From SZAS-79 sp964599095 (lineage in GTDB: Bacteria; Pseudomonadota; Gammaproteobacteria; Burkholderiales; SG8-39), in assembly GCA_964599095.1 (NCBI GenBank), contig CAZREB010000004.1, forward strand, positions 367,954 through 431,953: 64,000 nt of DNA. Direction: 5' to 3'. Each line of letters begins with the position of its first letter. The first letter of the stretch is position 1. Made by a program: the position numbers and the translations under genes. Shown in pieces: positions 50,564 through 58,074 of this stretch. The notes under the pieces were generated by a model. It searched no databases. It worked only from the letters and a program-made list of their open reading frames with translations, and had not been told where the DNA came from.

Positions 50564-52111
50564 ATGAGCGGCAAGCCCCTCGCCAGCCGCCTGACCCGGC
50601 TCAACATCGCAGGCAACCTCTCCGGTGCGTTGCTTGCATTCGCCTACTTCAACTTCCTCGACCCGTCGGCGCACGAGGGCGCGCCGCGGTTCGGGCCCGC
50701 GGTGGCGGTGTTCTTCGTCGTCTCGTTCGGGGCGCTCGCGGTCACCGGGCGCCTCCTCGGCGCGCGCTGGGGGCGGCCGGTGATCGAGATCACCGGCCCG
50801 ATCCCGGCCGGCGCCCTGAGCGACGAGCTCAGGCGCCGCGCATTGCTGGTCCCGCATTTCTTTGCGCTGCTGTCGTTTACCGGCTGGGCGATCGCGTCGC
50901 TCCTGTGGGGGGTGGGCTGGCCGTTGATCGCGGGCGAGTTCAGCGTGCCGCGCGCCGTGCGCCAGGTCTTCGGCATGGCTTTCGTGGCCGGGCCGATCGT
51001 GGCCGCGATCGTGTTCTTCAGCGTCGAGCGGATCTGGCGCGGCGAGCTGCCGCGCCTGTTCCCCGGCGGCGACCTGTCGGCGGTGAAGGGCCCGCGCCTG
51101 GGCGTGCGGGCGCGGATGGTGGCGATGTTCCTGCTGATGAGCCTGGTGCCGATCGCGGTGCTGTCGGTGGCGGCGGTAACGCGCGCCAACGCGATGCTCG
51201 GCGCCGACCCGGACACCGCCGAGGCGATCATCCGCAACCTGATCCTGGTGGTTGCGGTGCTGGCCGTCGGCGGCAGCATCGTCTCGGTGCGCCTCGCCGG
51301 GTTCGTGGCCGGCAGCGTCGCCGGGCCCTTGCGCGAGGTCCGGTCCGCGATGACCGAGGTCGGGCGCGGTTCGCTCGACGTGAAATGCGCAGTGGTCTCG
51401 AACGACGAGATCGGCGAGGTGGCCGAAGGATTCAACCGCATGGTGGCGGGCCTGCGCGAGCGCGAGCAGATCCGCGAGACCTTCGGCAAGTACGTGAGCC
51501 CCGAGGTGCGCGACGAGATCCTCGCCGGCCGCGCCTCGCTCGAAGGCGGCATGCGCGAAGTCACCATCCTGTTTGCCGACCTGCGCGATTTCACGCCGTG
51601 GGTCGAGTCGACGCCGCCGGCGCAGGTGGTGGCCGACCTCAACGAATACTTCACCGAGATGGATGCCGCGATCCGCGCGCAGGGCGGGCTGGTGCTGCAG
51701 TTCATCGGCGACGAGATCGAGGCGGTGTTCGGTGCGCCGGTGGCGGACCCCGGCCACCCGCAGGCCGCGGTGCGGGCAGCCATCGACATGCGTACGCGGC
51801 TCGAAGCCTGGAACGCGCGCCGCGTCGCGGCAGGCAAGGTCGCGCTGCGCCACGGCATCGGCATCCACACCGGCACCGTGATCGCGGGCAACATCGGCAG
51901 CCCGCAGCGGCTCTCTTATGCACTGGTCGGCGACGCGGTAAACCTCACATCGCGCATCCAGTCGCTCAACAAGGACTTCGGCACCGAGATCCTGGTGAGC
52001 GGCGTCACCAAGGCGCGATTGCCGCCGGAGGCGCCGTTCAAGCTCGCGTCGCTGCCGACGGTGAAGGTCAAGGGACGCAGCGCGGAGGTCGAGGTTTATT
52101 CGCTGGGCTGA
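50564..52111 (+). CDS. Class III nucleotide cyclase with membrane and HAMP domains
   Basis: This 515-residue protein has about six hydrophobic segments in residues 15-250, a HAMP-like linker (FVAGSVAGPLREVRSAM through EVAEGFNRMVAGL, about 246-297) and a cyclase domain from about 330 with metal Asp339 (ILFADLRDF) and Asp383 (QFIGDEIEAVFG) and LVGDAVNLTSRI. Gln379 occupies the usual specificity Lys position and Ala stands where Asp/Thr is expected before VGD, so the product nucleotide is uncertain. It follows the receiver gene by 36 bases. Its end overlaps the convergent gene by 16 bases. Confidence 0.87.
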   Translation: MSGKPLASRLTRLNIAGNLSGALLAFAYFNFLDPSAHEGAPRFGPAVAVFFVVSFGALAVTGRLLGARWGRPVIEITGPIPAGALSDELRRRALLVPHFFALLSFTGWAIASLLWGVGWPLIAGEFSVPRAVRQVFGMAFVAGPIVAAIVFFSVERIWRGELPRLFPGGDLSAVKGPRLGVRARMVAMFLLMSLVPIAVLSVAAVTRANAMLGADPDTAEAIIRNLILVVAVLAVGGSIVSVRLAGFVAGSVAGPLREVRSAMTEVGRGSLDVKCAVVSNDEIGEVAEGFNRMVAGLREREQIRETFGKYVSPEVRDEILAGRASLEGGMREVTILFADLRDFTPWVESTPPAQVVADLNEYFTEMDAAIRAQGGLVLQFIGDEIEAVFGAPVADPGHPQAAVRAAIDMRTRLEAWNARRVAAGKVALRHGIGIHTGTVIAGNIGSPQRLSYALVGDAVNLTSRIQSLNKDFGTEILVSGVTKARLPPEAPFKLASLPTVKVKGRSAEVEVYSLG

Positions 52112-52602
52112 TGGGCCCCTTCGCAGGCGATCGCGAGCAGCGTTTCGTCGAGGGCGCCCGGCACCACCGGGTCCCAGTGGTCCGGGCCTTTGGCGCCGGG
52201 CGGCGAGATGACGCGGCCTTCGCCCATGTGGCCGGCGTAGTCGACGTAGGCGAGCAACCGGACGCGCTTCTCCCGGCAGTCGTATTCGCGCAATGCGACG
52301 GTCGAGCCGTGCGGGTGGCCGTCGGCGGACAGGTCCGGCATCAGCAGGTCGTAGAGCGCGAGCATCTGCACGCCGTCGCCGGCCTGCCTGATGCTGGCCT
52401 TGTCGGCATAGGCTGCAAAGATCCTCTCCGAGCCGCCCACCGGCGTCCAGTCGGCTGCGGCCGGGCCGCAGATCAATGCCAGGACGAGCCCGGCTGCGGC
52501 GGCGAGCCGGGCGCGGATTCGAGGAGTGCGGCCGGCCTCAGGCGGCCGGGTGCACGAACGCGGGCGAAAACCCGTTGCCGCCCGAACGGATCGCCGCCAC
52601 AT
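52096..52602 (-). CDS. Putative exported surface-adhesin E-like protein, start uncertain
   Basis: From about ARLAAAAGLVLALICGPAAADW onward there is a typical signal peptide and a small beta-rich domain (GSERIFAAYADKASIRQ, ALREYDCREKRVRLLAY), similar to the surface-adhesin E family of short secreted proteins. No ATG precedes the signal peptide closely. The nearest in-frame ATG (52602) lies 65 bases inside the MBL gene and would give a long odd N-region, so the real start may be a rare codon nearer 52510. The stop overlaps the convergent cyclase gene. Confidence 0.5.
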   Translation of the reverse strand: MWRRSVRAATGFRPRSCTRPPEAGRTPRIRARLAAAAGLVLALICGPAAADWTPVGGSERIFAAYADKASIRQAGDGVQMLALYDLLMPDLSADGHPHGSTVALREYDCREKRVRLLAYVDYAGHMGEGRVISPPGAKGPDHWDPVVPGALDETLLAIACEGAHQPSE

Positions 52603-53428
52603 GGGGTTGGCCGAAGTGCGTCGGGAAAAGCACCGCATTCTCGCCGGCGCAGTATTCCAGCACGCTGCGCCGGGTGCGCCGCGCCTCGCCCGGGTCTTCG
52701 CAGAATGCGCTGTTCCAGTCCGGGTAGAAAACCTGGATGCCATGGTGGATGACATCCCCGCAGAATAGCGCGCGCTCGCTGCCGCTGGCGAGCTTCAGCA
52801 CCACGTGCCCTGGCGTATGGCCGGGCGAGGGCTCGACCAGCAGGCTGTCGTCGATTGCGTGCGCGCCGGCGAGCTTGGTGGCGAGGCCGGCCTCGACCAC
52901 CGGCAGCACGCTGTCCTGGTAGAGGATCCGGCGCTCCGGCTCGATGGCCGGGTTGCGCGCCGGGTTCCAGCGCTCGTCTTCGCGGTCCGAGAACAGGTAC
53001 TTCGCATTCGGAAAGGTCGGCACCCAGCGGCCGTTCTCGAGCCGCGTGTTCCAGCCGACGTGGTCGGCATGCAGGTGGGTGCAGAGCACGATGTCGATGT
53101 CTTCCGGTGCAATGCCGGTTTCGCCGAGGTTCGCGAGGAAGCGCGTGTTCAGCATGTGAAAGCGCGGCATCCAAGGACGCTGCTTGTGGTTGCCGCAGCA
53201 GCCGTCGACCAGGATCGTGTGGCGCCCGGTGCGGATCAGCCACGAATGCATGCTCGAGATCATGCGGTCCTGCGCCGGGTCGAAATGGTCGGGCACCATC
53301 CAGTCGAGGTGGCGGTTGAAGGCTTCGCGCTCGAACCCGACCAGGAACTTGTCCACCGGCAGGCCGACCGGCCCGACCTGCTCTTCGATGCGGGTAATGC
53401 TGGCCGAGCCTATGGTCCAGGTTTGCAT
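52538..53428 (-). CDS. Metallo-beta-lactamase-fold hydrolase
   Basis: This 296-residue MBL-fold protein has the zinc motif CTHLHADHVGW near residues 115-125, followed by SPGHTPGHVV and FCGDVIHHG. The layout resembles quorum-quenching lactonase or related esterase members but no specific group can be named. The ATG at 53428 overlaps the stop of the FAD oxidoreductase (ATGA). It may hydrolyse a lactone or ester formed in the neighbouring ring-cleavage pathway; this is inference. Confidence 0.87.
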   Translation of the reverse strand: MQTWTIGSASITRIEEQVGPVGLPVDKFLVGFEREAFNRHLDWMVPDHFDPAQDRMISSMHSWLIRTGRHTILVDGCCGNHKQRPWMPRFHMLNTRFLANLGETGIAPEDIDIVLCTHLHADHVGWNTRLENGRWVPTFPNAKYLFSDREDERWNPARNPAIEPERRILYQDSVLPVVEAGLATKLAGAHAIDDSLLVEPSPGHTPGHVVLKLASGSERALFCGDVIHHGIQVFYPDWNSAFCEDPGEARRTRRSVLEYCAGENAVLFPTHFGQPHVAAIRSGGNGFSPAFVHPAA

Positions 53429-54750
53429 CAGGGTCCGGTGCGCATCCGGTCGCGCAGTCGATCAAAGGTGTCCATCGCACGGTAGGCGCCTGCCACCACC
53501 GGCAGGAACCACGGCCGCCCATCGTACAACGGCGGCCGCGGGAAGTTCGGCTGGTCGAACACGCAGGTGGACTTCTGCCCGGTGAGGATCTTGCGCGCGA
53601 GGTGGAAGCCGAGGTAGCCCATGATCGCCACGCCGTTGCCATTGCAGCCCATCAGGTAAAAGAGACCGTTGTCGACGCCCATGTGGGGCAGCGCATCGAA
53701 GCTGAACGCCACGCGGCAGCCCCACGCGTGCCCGATGCGAACGCCCGCAAGCTGCGGGAACTGGCGCACCATGTTGCGGTAGAGGATCGCCGCCGTCTTC
53801 GTTTCCGACAGCTCGATCGGCGAGGCGCGGCCGCCGTAGAGGAAACGCCGCCCGTCCGGCGTGCGGCGGAAGAAGGCGAGCACGCGGCGATTGTCCGCGC
53901 CGCTGCGCTTCCTGGGCAGCACGCTGTCGGCCACCGCATCGTCGAGCCGCTCGGTCACGATGATGTGGCTCGCCACCGGCACGAGGTTGCGGTTGAGCGG
54001 CTTGTCTACCGGTTGCGGATGCGCGTTGGTGGCCGTAACGACGTTCGCGGCCGCGATGACGCCGGCGGGGGTCGAGACGCGAAAGCCGCCGCCGGTGCGC
54101 TCGATCGTTTGCACGCGCGTGCCCGCATGGATCGCTACGCCGATGGCAATACAGCGATCGGCGATGCCGCGATGGTATTTGGCCGGGTTCAGTTGCCCGG
54201 AGTAGGGCACGACCATCGTGCCGTAAAACGCCTCCGACCCGATCTCGGCGCGCTGCTCCGAGCGCGGCACCATGTAGGCGCCGGCATCGGTCAGCTTGTT
54301 CAGCCGGTCTGCGCGCCGGGCAAGCACATCGTAGAAGGCGGGCGTCGGTGCGCACGAAAGCCGGCCGTTGCGGGCGTACTCGCAGTCGATCGCGTTGTCG
54401 GCGATGAACCTCTCGGTGTGGGCGAGCGAATCGGCCGCGGCGCGGATGACCTCCGCCGCCGGCGGGGCCTTGCCGTCGCCATCCAGCCGGTGCCAGAACG
54501 CGGCCTTGGTCGCATCGATCGCGATGCTGACGCCGCCCGAGTTGCGGCAGCTCGCGTTGAAGCCGAGCTCGTCGGCCTCGAGCACCGTGACCGAGACGCC
54601 GTTGCGCGCGAGTTCCAGCGCAGTGGAGAGGCCCGCGATGCCGCCCCCGACAACGACGACGTCGCAGCGCGCCGGGAGCGGCCCGCAGGGCGGCGTCCAC
54701 GGCGGCGTTTCGTCCCACCAGTAGGGGCGGCGGACGAAGTCCTGGTTCAT
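53428..54750 (-). CDS. FAD-dependent oxidoreductase (DAO family)
   Basis: This 440-residue protein has the FAD motif VVVVGGGIAGLSTALELARNG near residues 31-51 and a late GCNGNGVAIMGYLG dinucleotide-adjacent segment, as in D-amino-acid oxidase, sarcosine and gamma-glutamylputrescine oxidases. It likely oxidises an amine or amino acid. It is 4 bases downstream of the ACMSD-like gene on the same strand and overlaps the MBL gene. Together these look like one transcript. Substrate unknown. Confidence 0.87.
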   Translation of the reverse strand: MNQDFVRRPYWWDETPPWTPPCGPLPARCDVVVVGGGIAGLSTALELARNGVSVTVLEADELGFNASCRNSGGVSIAIDATKAAFWHRLDGDGKAPPAAEVIRAAADSLAHTERFIADNAIDCEYARNGRLSCAPTPAFYDVLARRADRLNKLTDAGAYMVPRSEQRAEIGSEAFYGTMVVPYSGQLNPAKYHRGIADRCIAIGVAIHAGTRVQTIERTGGGFRVSTPAGVIAAANVVTATNAHPQPVDKPLNRNLVPVASHIIVTERLDDAVADSVLPRKRSGADNRRVLAFFRRTPDGRRFLYGGRASPIELSETKTAAILYRNMVRQFPQLAGVRIGHAWGCRVAFSFDALPHMGVDNGLFYLMGCNGNGVAIMGYLGFHLARKILTGQKSTCVFDQPNFPRPPLYDGRPWFLPVVAGAYRAMDTFDRLRDRMRTGP

Positions 54751-54754
54751 CGCG

Positions 54755-55771
54755 CTAGAGCTTCAGCAGGCGCCGTGCATTGCCTTCGAGGATCGCGTGC
54801 CGGTCACTATGCGCGATCAACGGGTTGTTGACCACCACCTCGACCGGCTGCTCGTAGGCGATCGGGAAGCAGTAGTCGCTGCCCATCAGCACCCGGTCGG
54901 CGCCGACGTTCTTGACGAGGTACTCGACCACCGGATCGGAGTAGCCGATGGTGTCGTAGTGAAAGCGCCGCAGGTATTCGAGCGGGCTTGCACACAGGCG
55001 CTGCATGTCCGGCCGCTTCTGCCAGCCGCGGTTCAGGCGCCCGACCAGCCACGGAAAGGCGCCGCCTGCGTGCGGCAGCACGATGTCGAGCTTCGGGAAC
55101 CGGTCGAGCACGCCGCCGAAGATCAGGTGCGCTGCGGCGATCGCGGACTCGAACGGGTTGCCGAGCAGGTTGGTCAGGTAATGCTTCTCCAGCCGCTCGT
55201 GCCCGATCACGAACACCGGGTGCAGCAGCAGCGGCAGGCCGGTGGCTTCTATCGCCTCGTAGACCGGGAAGAAAGACGGGTCCGAGAGTTCCTTGTCGAG
55301 CACGCGCGTGGCCATGTAGAAGCCGCGCACGCCCGGCAGCTTGGCGGCGCGCCCGACTTCGCGCACCGCGATGTCCGGCGACTGCATCGGCAGCGTGGCG
55401 AGTCCCACCAGGCGGGACGGGTGCGCGGTGCAGGCGCGGGCGAGCTCGTCGTTGAAGACGATCGTCAGGCGCTCGCCCAGGTCCCTGTCGGCCCAGTAGT
55501 GCATCGGTTGCGAGAGCGACATCGCGTGGATCGCGACCCCTTGCTCGTCCATCGCCTGCAGGCGGGCATCGAGGTCGACGTAGCGCGGGCCGGCCGGCCC
55601 TGTGGACAGGTGCCCGACCTTGAACTGGGGGCCCTTGCCTTCGACGTCCTTCCATTCGACGCCGTAGGCCGGGCCGTGCTTTGCGACCAGGTCGAGCCAC
55701 GCCTTGGGATACCAGTGCGCGTGGACGTCGATCGGGTTGCCGTGCTTGTGGGTGTGGGCGGTCATGGGCAT
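54755..55771 (-). CDS. ACMSD-like amidohydrolase/decarboxylase
   Basis: This 338-residue metal-dependent TIM-barrel protein has DVHAHWYP (His17, His19), LHPVFVIG near residue 185, LPHAGGAFPWLVGRLNRGW, and MGSDYCFP with the conserved Asp. These match 2-amino-3-carboxymuconate 6-semialdehyde decarboxylase and close decarboxylases (gamma-resorcylate, 5-carboxyvanillate). The HAAO gene on the opposite strand, 96 bases away, makes exactly this substrate, which supports the ACMSD call. ATG at 55771 is used, with ATG 55765 as an alternative. Confidence 0.83.
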   Translation of the reverse strand: MPMTAHTHKHGNPIDVHAHWYPKAWLDLVAKHGPAYGVEWKDVEGKGPQFKVGHLSTGPAGPRYVDLDARLQAMDEQGVAIHAMSLSQPMHYWADRDLGERLTIVFNDELARACTAHPSRLVGLATLPMQSPDIAVREVGRAAKLPGVRGFYMATRVLDKELSDPSFFPVYEAIEATGLPLLLHPVFVIGHERLEKHYLTNLLGNPFESAIAAAHLIFGGVLDRFPKLDIVLPHAGGAFPWLVGRLNRGWQKRPDMQRLCASPLEYLRRFHYDTIGYSDPVVEYLVKNVGADRVLMGSDYCFPIAYEQPVEVVVNNPLIAHSDRHAILEGNARRLLKL

Positions 55772-55867
55772 TGCCTCGGTCTGGCGGGCCGTTTCACTCG
55801 GGTGCTGTGGATCATATTCGAACTCGCGTAAGATTCTGCGCACACTTTCGCAAATGGAGCACAGCGC

Positions 55868-56392
55868 ATGGACCCGATGCCGATCGTGGACCTTTTCGAA
55901 ACCGCCAAAAAGCTCGGCGAGAGCGGCAAGCGCGTCAACGTGCTCTGGCAGGAGCCGGAGTCGCTCGCCTTCGTCGCGCGCGGGCGCGAGTACCGCAGCG
56001 AGTTCCACATCAACCCGAGCGAAGAGCTGATGTACCAGATCAAGGGCGAGATGCGGCTGCACTACCGCACGCCCGAGGGCAAGGAGGAGGTCGCAGTCAT
56101 CAAGGAAGGCTCGGCGATCCACACGCCGGCCGGCGTGCCGCACTCGCCGCGCTTCCCGCCGGACGCCTATGCGCTGATCGTCGAGAGGAAACGCCGCCCC
56201 GGCGAGATCGACCGCTTCCACTGGTACTGCGCGAAGTGCGACAACTTCCTGCACGAGGAAACCTTCGTCGTCAGCGACTACCGCGCCGACCCGGTGTCGC
56301 TCGCCTACAAGCGCTTCTTCGACAGCGAGGAATTCCGCACCTGCAAGAAATGCGGCGACGTGATGCCCGCACCCGCGCCGGAGAGCGTCTGA
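55868..56392 (+). CDS. nbaC: 3-hydroxyanthranilate 3,4-dioxygenase
   Basis: This 174-residue cupin cleaves 3-hydroxyanthranilate to 2-amino-3-carboxymuconate semialdehyde. The Fe(II) ligands His47, Glu53 and His92 fit the family (His and Glu in EFHINPSEELMYQIKG; His in GVPHSPRFPP). The bacterial-type second iron site is Cys121-x2-Cys124 and Cys159-x2-Cys162. Length matches bacterial enzymes of the kynurenine and 2-nitrobenzoate routes. It leads a four-gene run with RidA, LigA and LigB. The gene symbol follows the Pseudomonas nba naming by similarity. Confidence 0.92.
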   Translation: MDPMPIVDLFETAKKLGESGKRVNVLWQEPESLAFVARGREYRSEFHINPSEELMYQIKGEMRLHYRTPEGKEEVAVIKEGSAIHTPAGVPHSPRFPPDAYALIVERKRRPGEIDRFHWYCAKCDNFLHEETFVVSDYRADPVSLAYKRFFDSEEFRTCKKCGDVMPAPAPESV

Positions 56393-56394
56393 CC

Positions 56395-56799
56395 ATGCCG
56401 AAGATCCTCGTGCAGTCGGCAAACGCGCCGGTCACCGGGTTCACCGACGCCGGCACGCCGTCGCCGCTCGCGCAGGCGATCCGCGCAGGCGACTTCCTGT
56501 TCGTTTCGGGGCAGGGGCCGCTCGACCCGCAGACGAAGAAAGTGGTGTCCGAGGATATCCGGGTGCAGACGAAGCAGACGCTGTCGAACCTCGTCGAGAT
56601 CCTGCAGGCCGGCGGCGCGAGCCTGGCCAACGTGGTCAACATGCGCGTGTGCCTGCGCAACACGGCCGACTTCCCGGCGTTCAACGAAACCTTTCGCGAA
56701 TTCATGCAGGGCGAGAAAGTCACGCGCACCTGCATCGGCGGCACGCCGCACCGCGCCGGCGTCAACGTCGAGATCGACTGCGTCGCCTTCCTCGGCTGA
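56395..56799 (+). CDS. RidA-family protein, candidate 2-aminomuconate deaminase
   Basis: This 134-residue RidA/YjgF protein has FLFVSGQGPLDPQT near residue 34, VVNMRVCLRNTADF, and a C-terminal VNVEIDCVAFLG with the Glu of the active site. The family's deaminase Arg is probably in the RTCIGGTPHRAG region. In the nba route, 2-aminomuconate deaminase is a RidA relative, so placement 2 bases after HAAO supports that role, though housekeeping imine deaminase activity is possible. Confidence 0.83.
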   Translation: MPKILVQSANAPVTGFTDAGTPSPLAQAIRAGDFLFVSGQGPLDPQTKKVVSEDIRVQTKQTLSNLVEILQAGGASLANVVNMRVCLRNTADFPAFNETFREFMQGEKVTRTCIGGTPHRAGVNVEIDCVAFLG

Positions 56800-56811
56800 C
56801 AGGAGGACATC

Positions 56812-57114
56812 ATGGGTGTGATGGACACCGACCGCACGCTGCCGGCCAACCGGCTGATCTTCGAAGTCAGGCGCGACCGCAGGCTGGTGGAGCGCTTTGC
56901 CAACGACCTCGAAGGATTGATGGCCGACTACGGCTTGTCCGAGGCCGAGAAGAAAGCGCTGCGCGAGATCGACCTCAAGGCGCTTGCGGCGCTCGGGATG
57001 CACCCGTATTTCCTGCCGCAGGTGAGCCGCCTTTTCAAAGGCACCGGCTACAACCACAACGAGTCGGCCGCGGCGCAGCTTTACGCGTCCAAAATGTTGT
57101 CGGGGAAGGGCTGA
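56812..57114 (+). CDS. LigA-like subunit of an extradiol dioxygenase
   Basis: This 100-residue helical protein matches the LigA (alpha) domain of protocatechuate 4,5-dioxygenase-type enzymes: NRLIFEVRRDRRLVERFANDLEGLMADYGLSEAE early and a conserved LGMHPYFLPQVSRL segment. It is slightly shorter than Sphingobium LigA (139 residues). It closes part of the active site over the LigB subunit, whose gene begins one base after this stop. Confidence 0.87.
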   Translation: MGVMDTDRTLPANRLIFEVRRDRRLVERFANDLEGLMADYGLSEAEKKALREIDLKALAALGMHPYFLPQVSRLFKGTGYNHNESAAAQLYASKMLSGKG

Positions 57115-57115
57115 C

Positions 57116-57958
57116 ATGGCCGAGATCGTTTCGGTCCTCGCGCTGGCGCATGCGCCCGGCGCCACCGGCTGGCTCGACAAGGCGCCGAAGCACGAGCAGG
57201 ACGGGATCGTCAACGGCTATGCGGAGATGCGCAAGCGCCTCGCCGCCACGAAACCGGACGTGATCGTCGGCATCGCCAACGACCACCTGCTGAATTTCCA
57301 CCCGACCAACGTGCCCGACTGGTGCGTCGGCATCGCCGACCGCTGGGAAGGCCCGGCGGAGTGGTTCCGCGACTGGGTCAACGTGCCGCACTACGAAGTG
57401 GCGGGCAACAGCGGGCTCGGGCGCACGATCGTGCGCGAGTCCGCCAGGCGCGGGTTCAACCTCGCGTTCAGCGATTCGCTGCTGTTCGACGACAACTGGT
57501 CGGTGCCGCTGCACTTCCTCACGCCGGAACACAACGTGCCGCTGGTGCCGATCCACATGAACTGCGTGCTGCCGCCGATGCCCTTGCCGCAGCGCTGCTA
57601 CGAGTTCGGCAAGGTGCTCGCCGACGTGGTGCGCGCCTGGCCGGAGAAGAAGCGCGTCGCGATCATGGCCACCGGCGGGCTGTCGCACGATCCGGGCGGG
57701 CCGAAGTATTTCGGCGTCGACGAGGCCTTCGACCGCGGCTTCCTCGCGCTGCTGAACGAAGGCGACCCGCAGAAGGTCCTGCGCGAAATCACGATCGAGA
57801 AGATGATCGGCGCGGGGGACGGCGGGACGGTGGAGTTGCTCGCGTGGTTCGTAGCGATGGGCGCGGTCGGCACGCGCAAGGCCGACACGGCCTTCTACGT
57901 CCCCTCGGTGCCGCTCCGCTGCGGCATGGGCGGCGTGACCTGGGACATGACCCAATAA
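57116..57958 (+). CDS. LigB-like catalytic subunit of an extradiol dioxygenase
   Basis: This 280-residue LigB-fold enzyme carries Fe(II) ligands His12 (LALAHAPG), His57 (NDHLLNFHP) and Glu240 (GGTVELLAW), matching LigB His12, His61 and Glu242, and the catalytic His191 (TGGLSHDPGG; LigB His195). It would cleave a catechol-like ring next to a hydroxyl. With LigA it could act on protocatechuate, gallate or an aminophenol-type compound; the HAAO/RidA neighbours favour the last. The TAA stop lies inside a REP-like motif. Confidence 0.88.
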   Translation: MAEIVSVLALAHAPGATGWLDKAPKHEQDGIVNGYAEMRKRLAATKPDVIVGIANDHLLNFHPTNVPDWCVGIADRWEGPAEWFRDWVNVPHYEVAGNSGLGRTIVRESARRGFNLAFSDSLLFDDNWSVPLHFLTPEHNVPLVPIHMNCVLPPMPLPQRCYEFGKVLADVVRAWPEKKRVAIMATGGLSHDPGGPKYFGVDEAFDRGFLALLNEGDPQKVLREITIEKMIGAGDGGTVELLAWFVAMGAVGTRKADTAFYVPSVPLRCGMGGVTWDMTQ

Positions 57959-57978
57959 ATGGTGTCGGAGTCGAATTT
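57955..57978 (+). repeat. REP-like motif at the ligB stop codon (left arm of an inverted pair)
   Basis: ATAAATGGTGTCGGAGTCGA followed by ATTT; the TAA at 57956-57958 is the ligB stop. It pairs in inverted orientation with 58111-58130 (18 of 20 bases) across about 130 bases between the convergent ligB and amidohydrolase genes. It could act as a two-way terminator or be a REP doublet (REPIN-like). Confidence 0.8.
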
Positions 57979-58074
57979 CGGCGAATAAGGCGGCGCCCGC
58001 CCGGCGACGTCCAATACTGCCAAATTTCGAAAGAGCCCCGCATGGATATTCGGTTTGCGGGCGAAATGCTGCCA

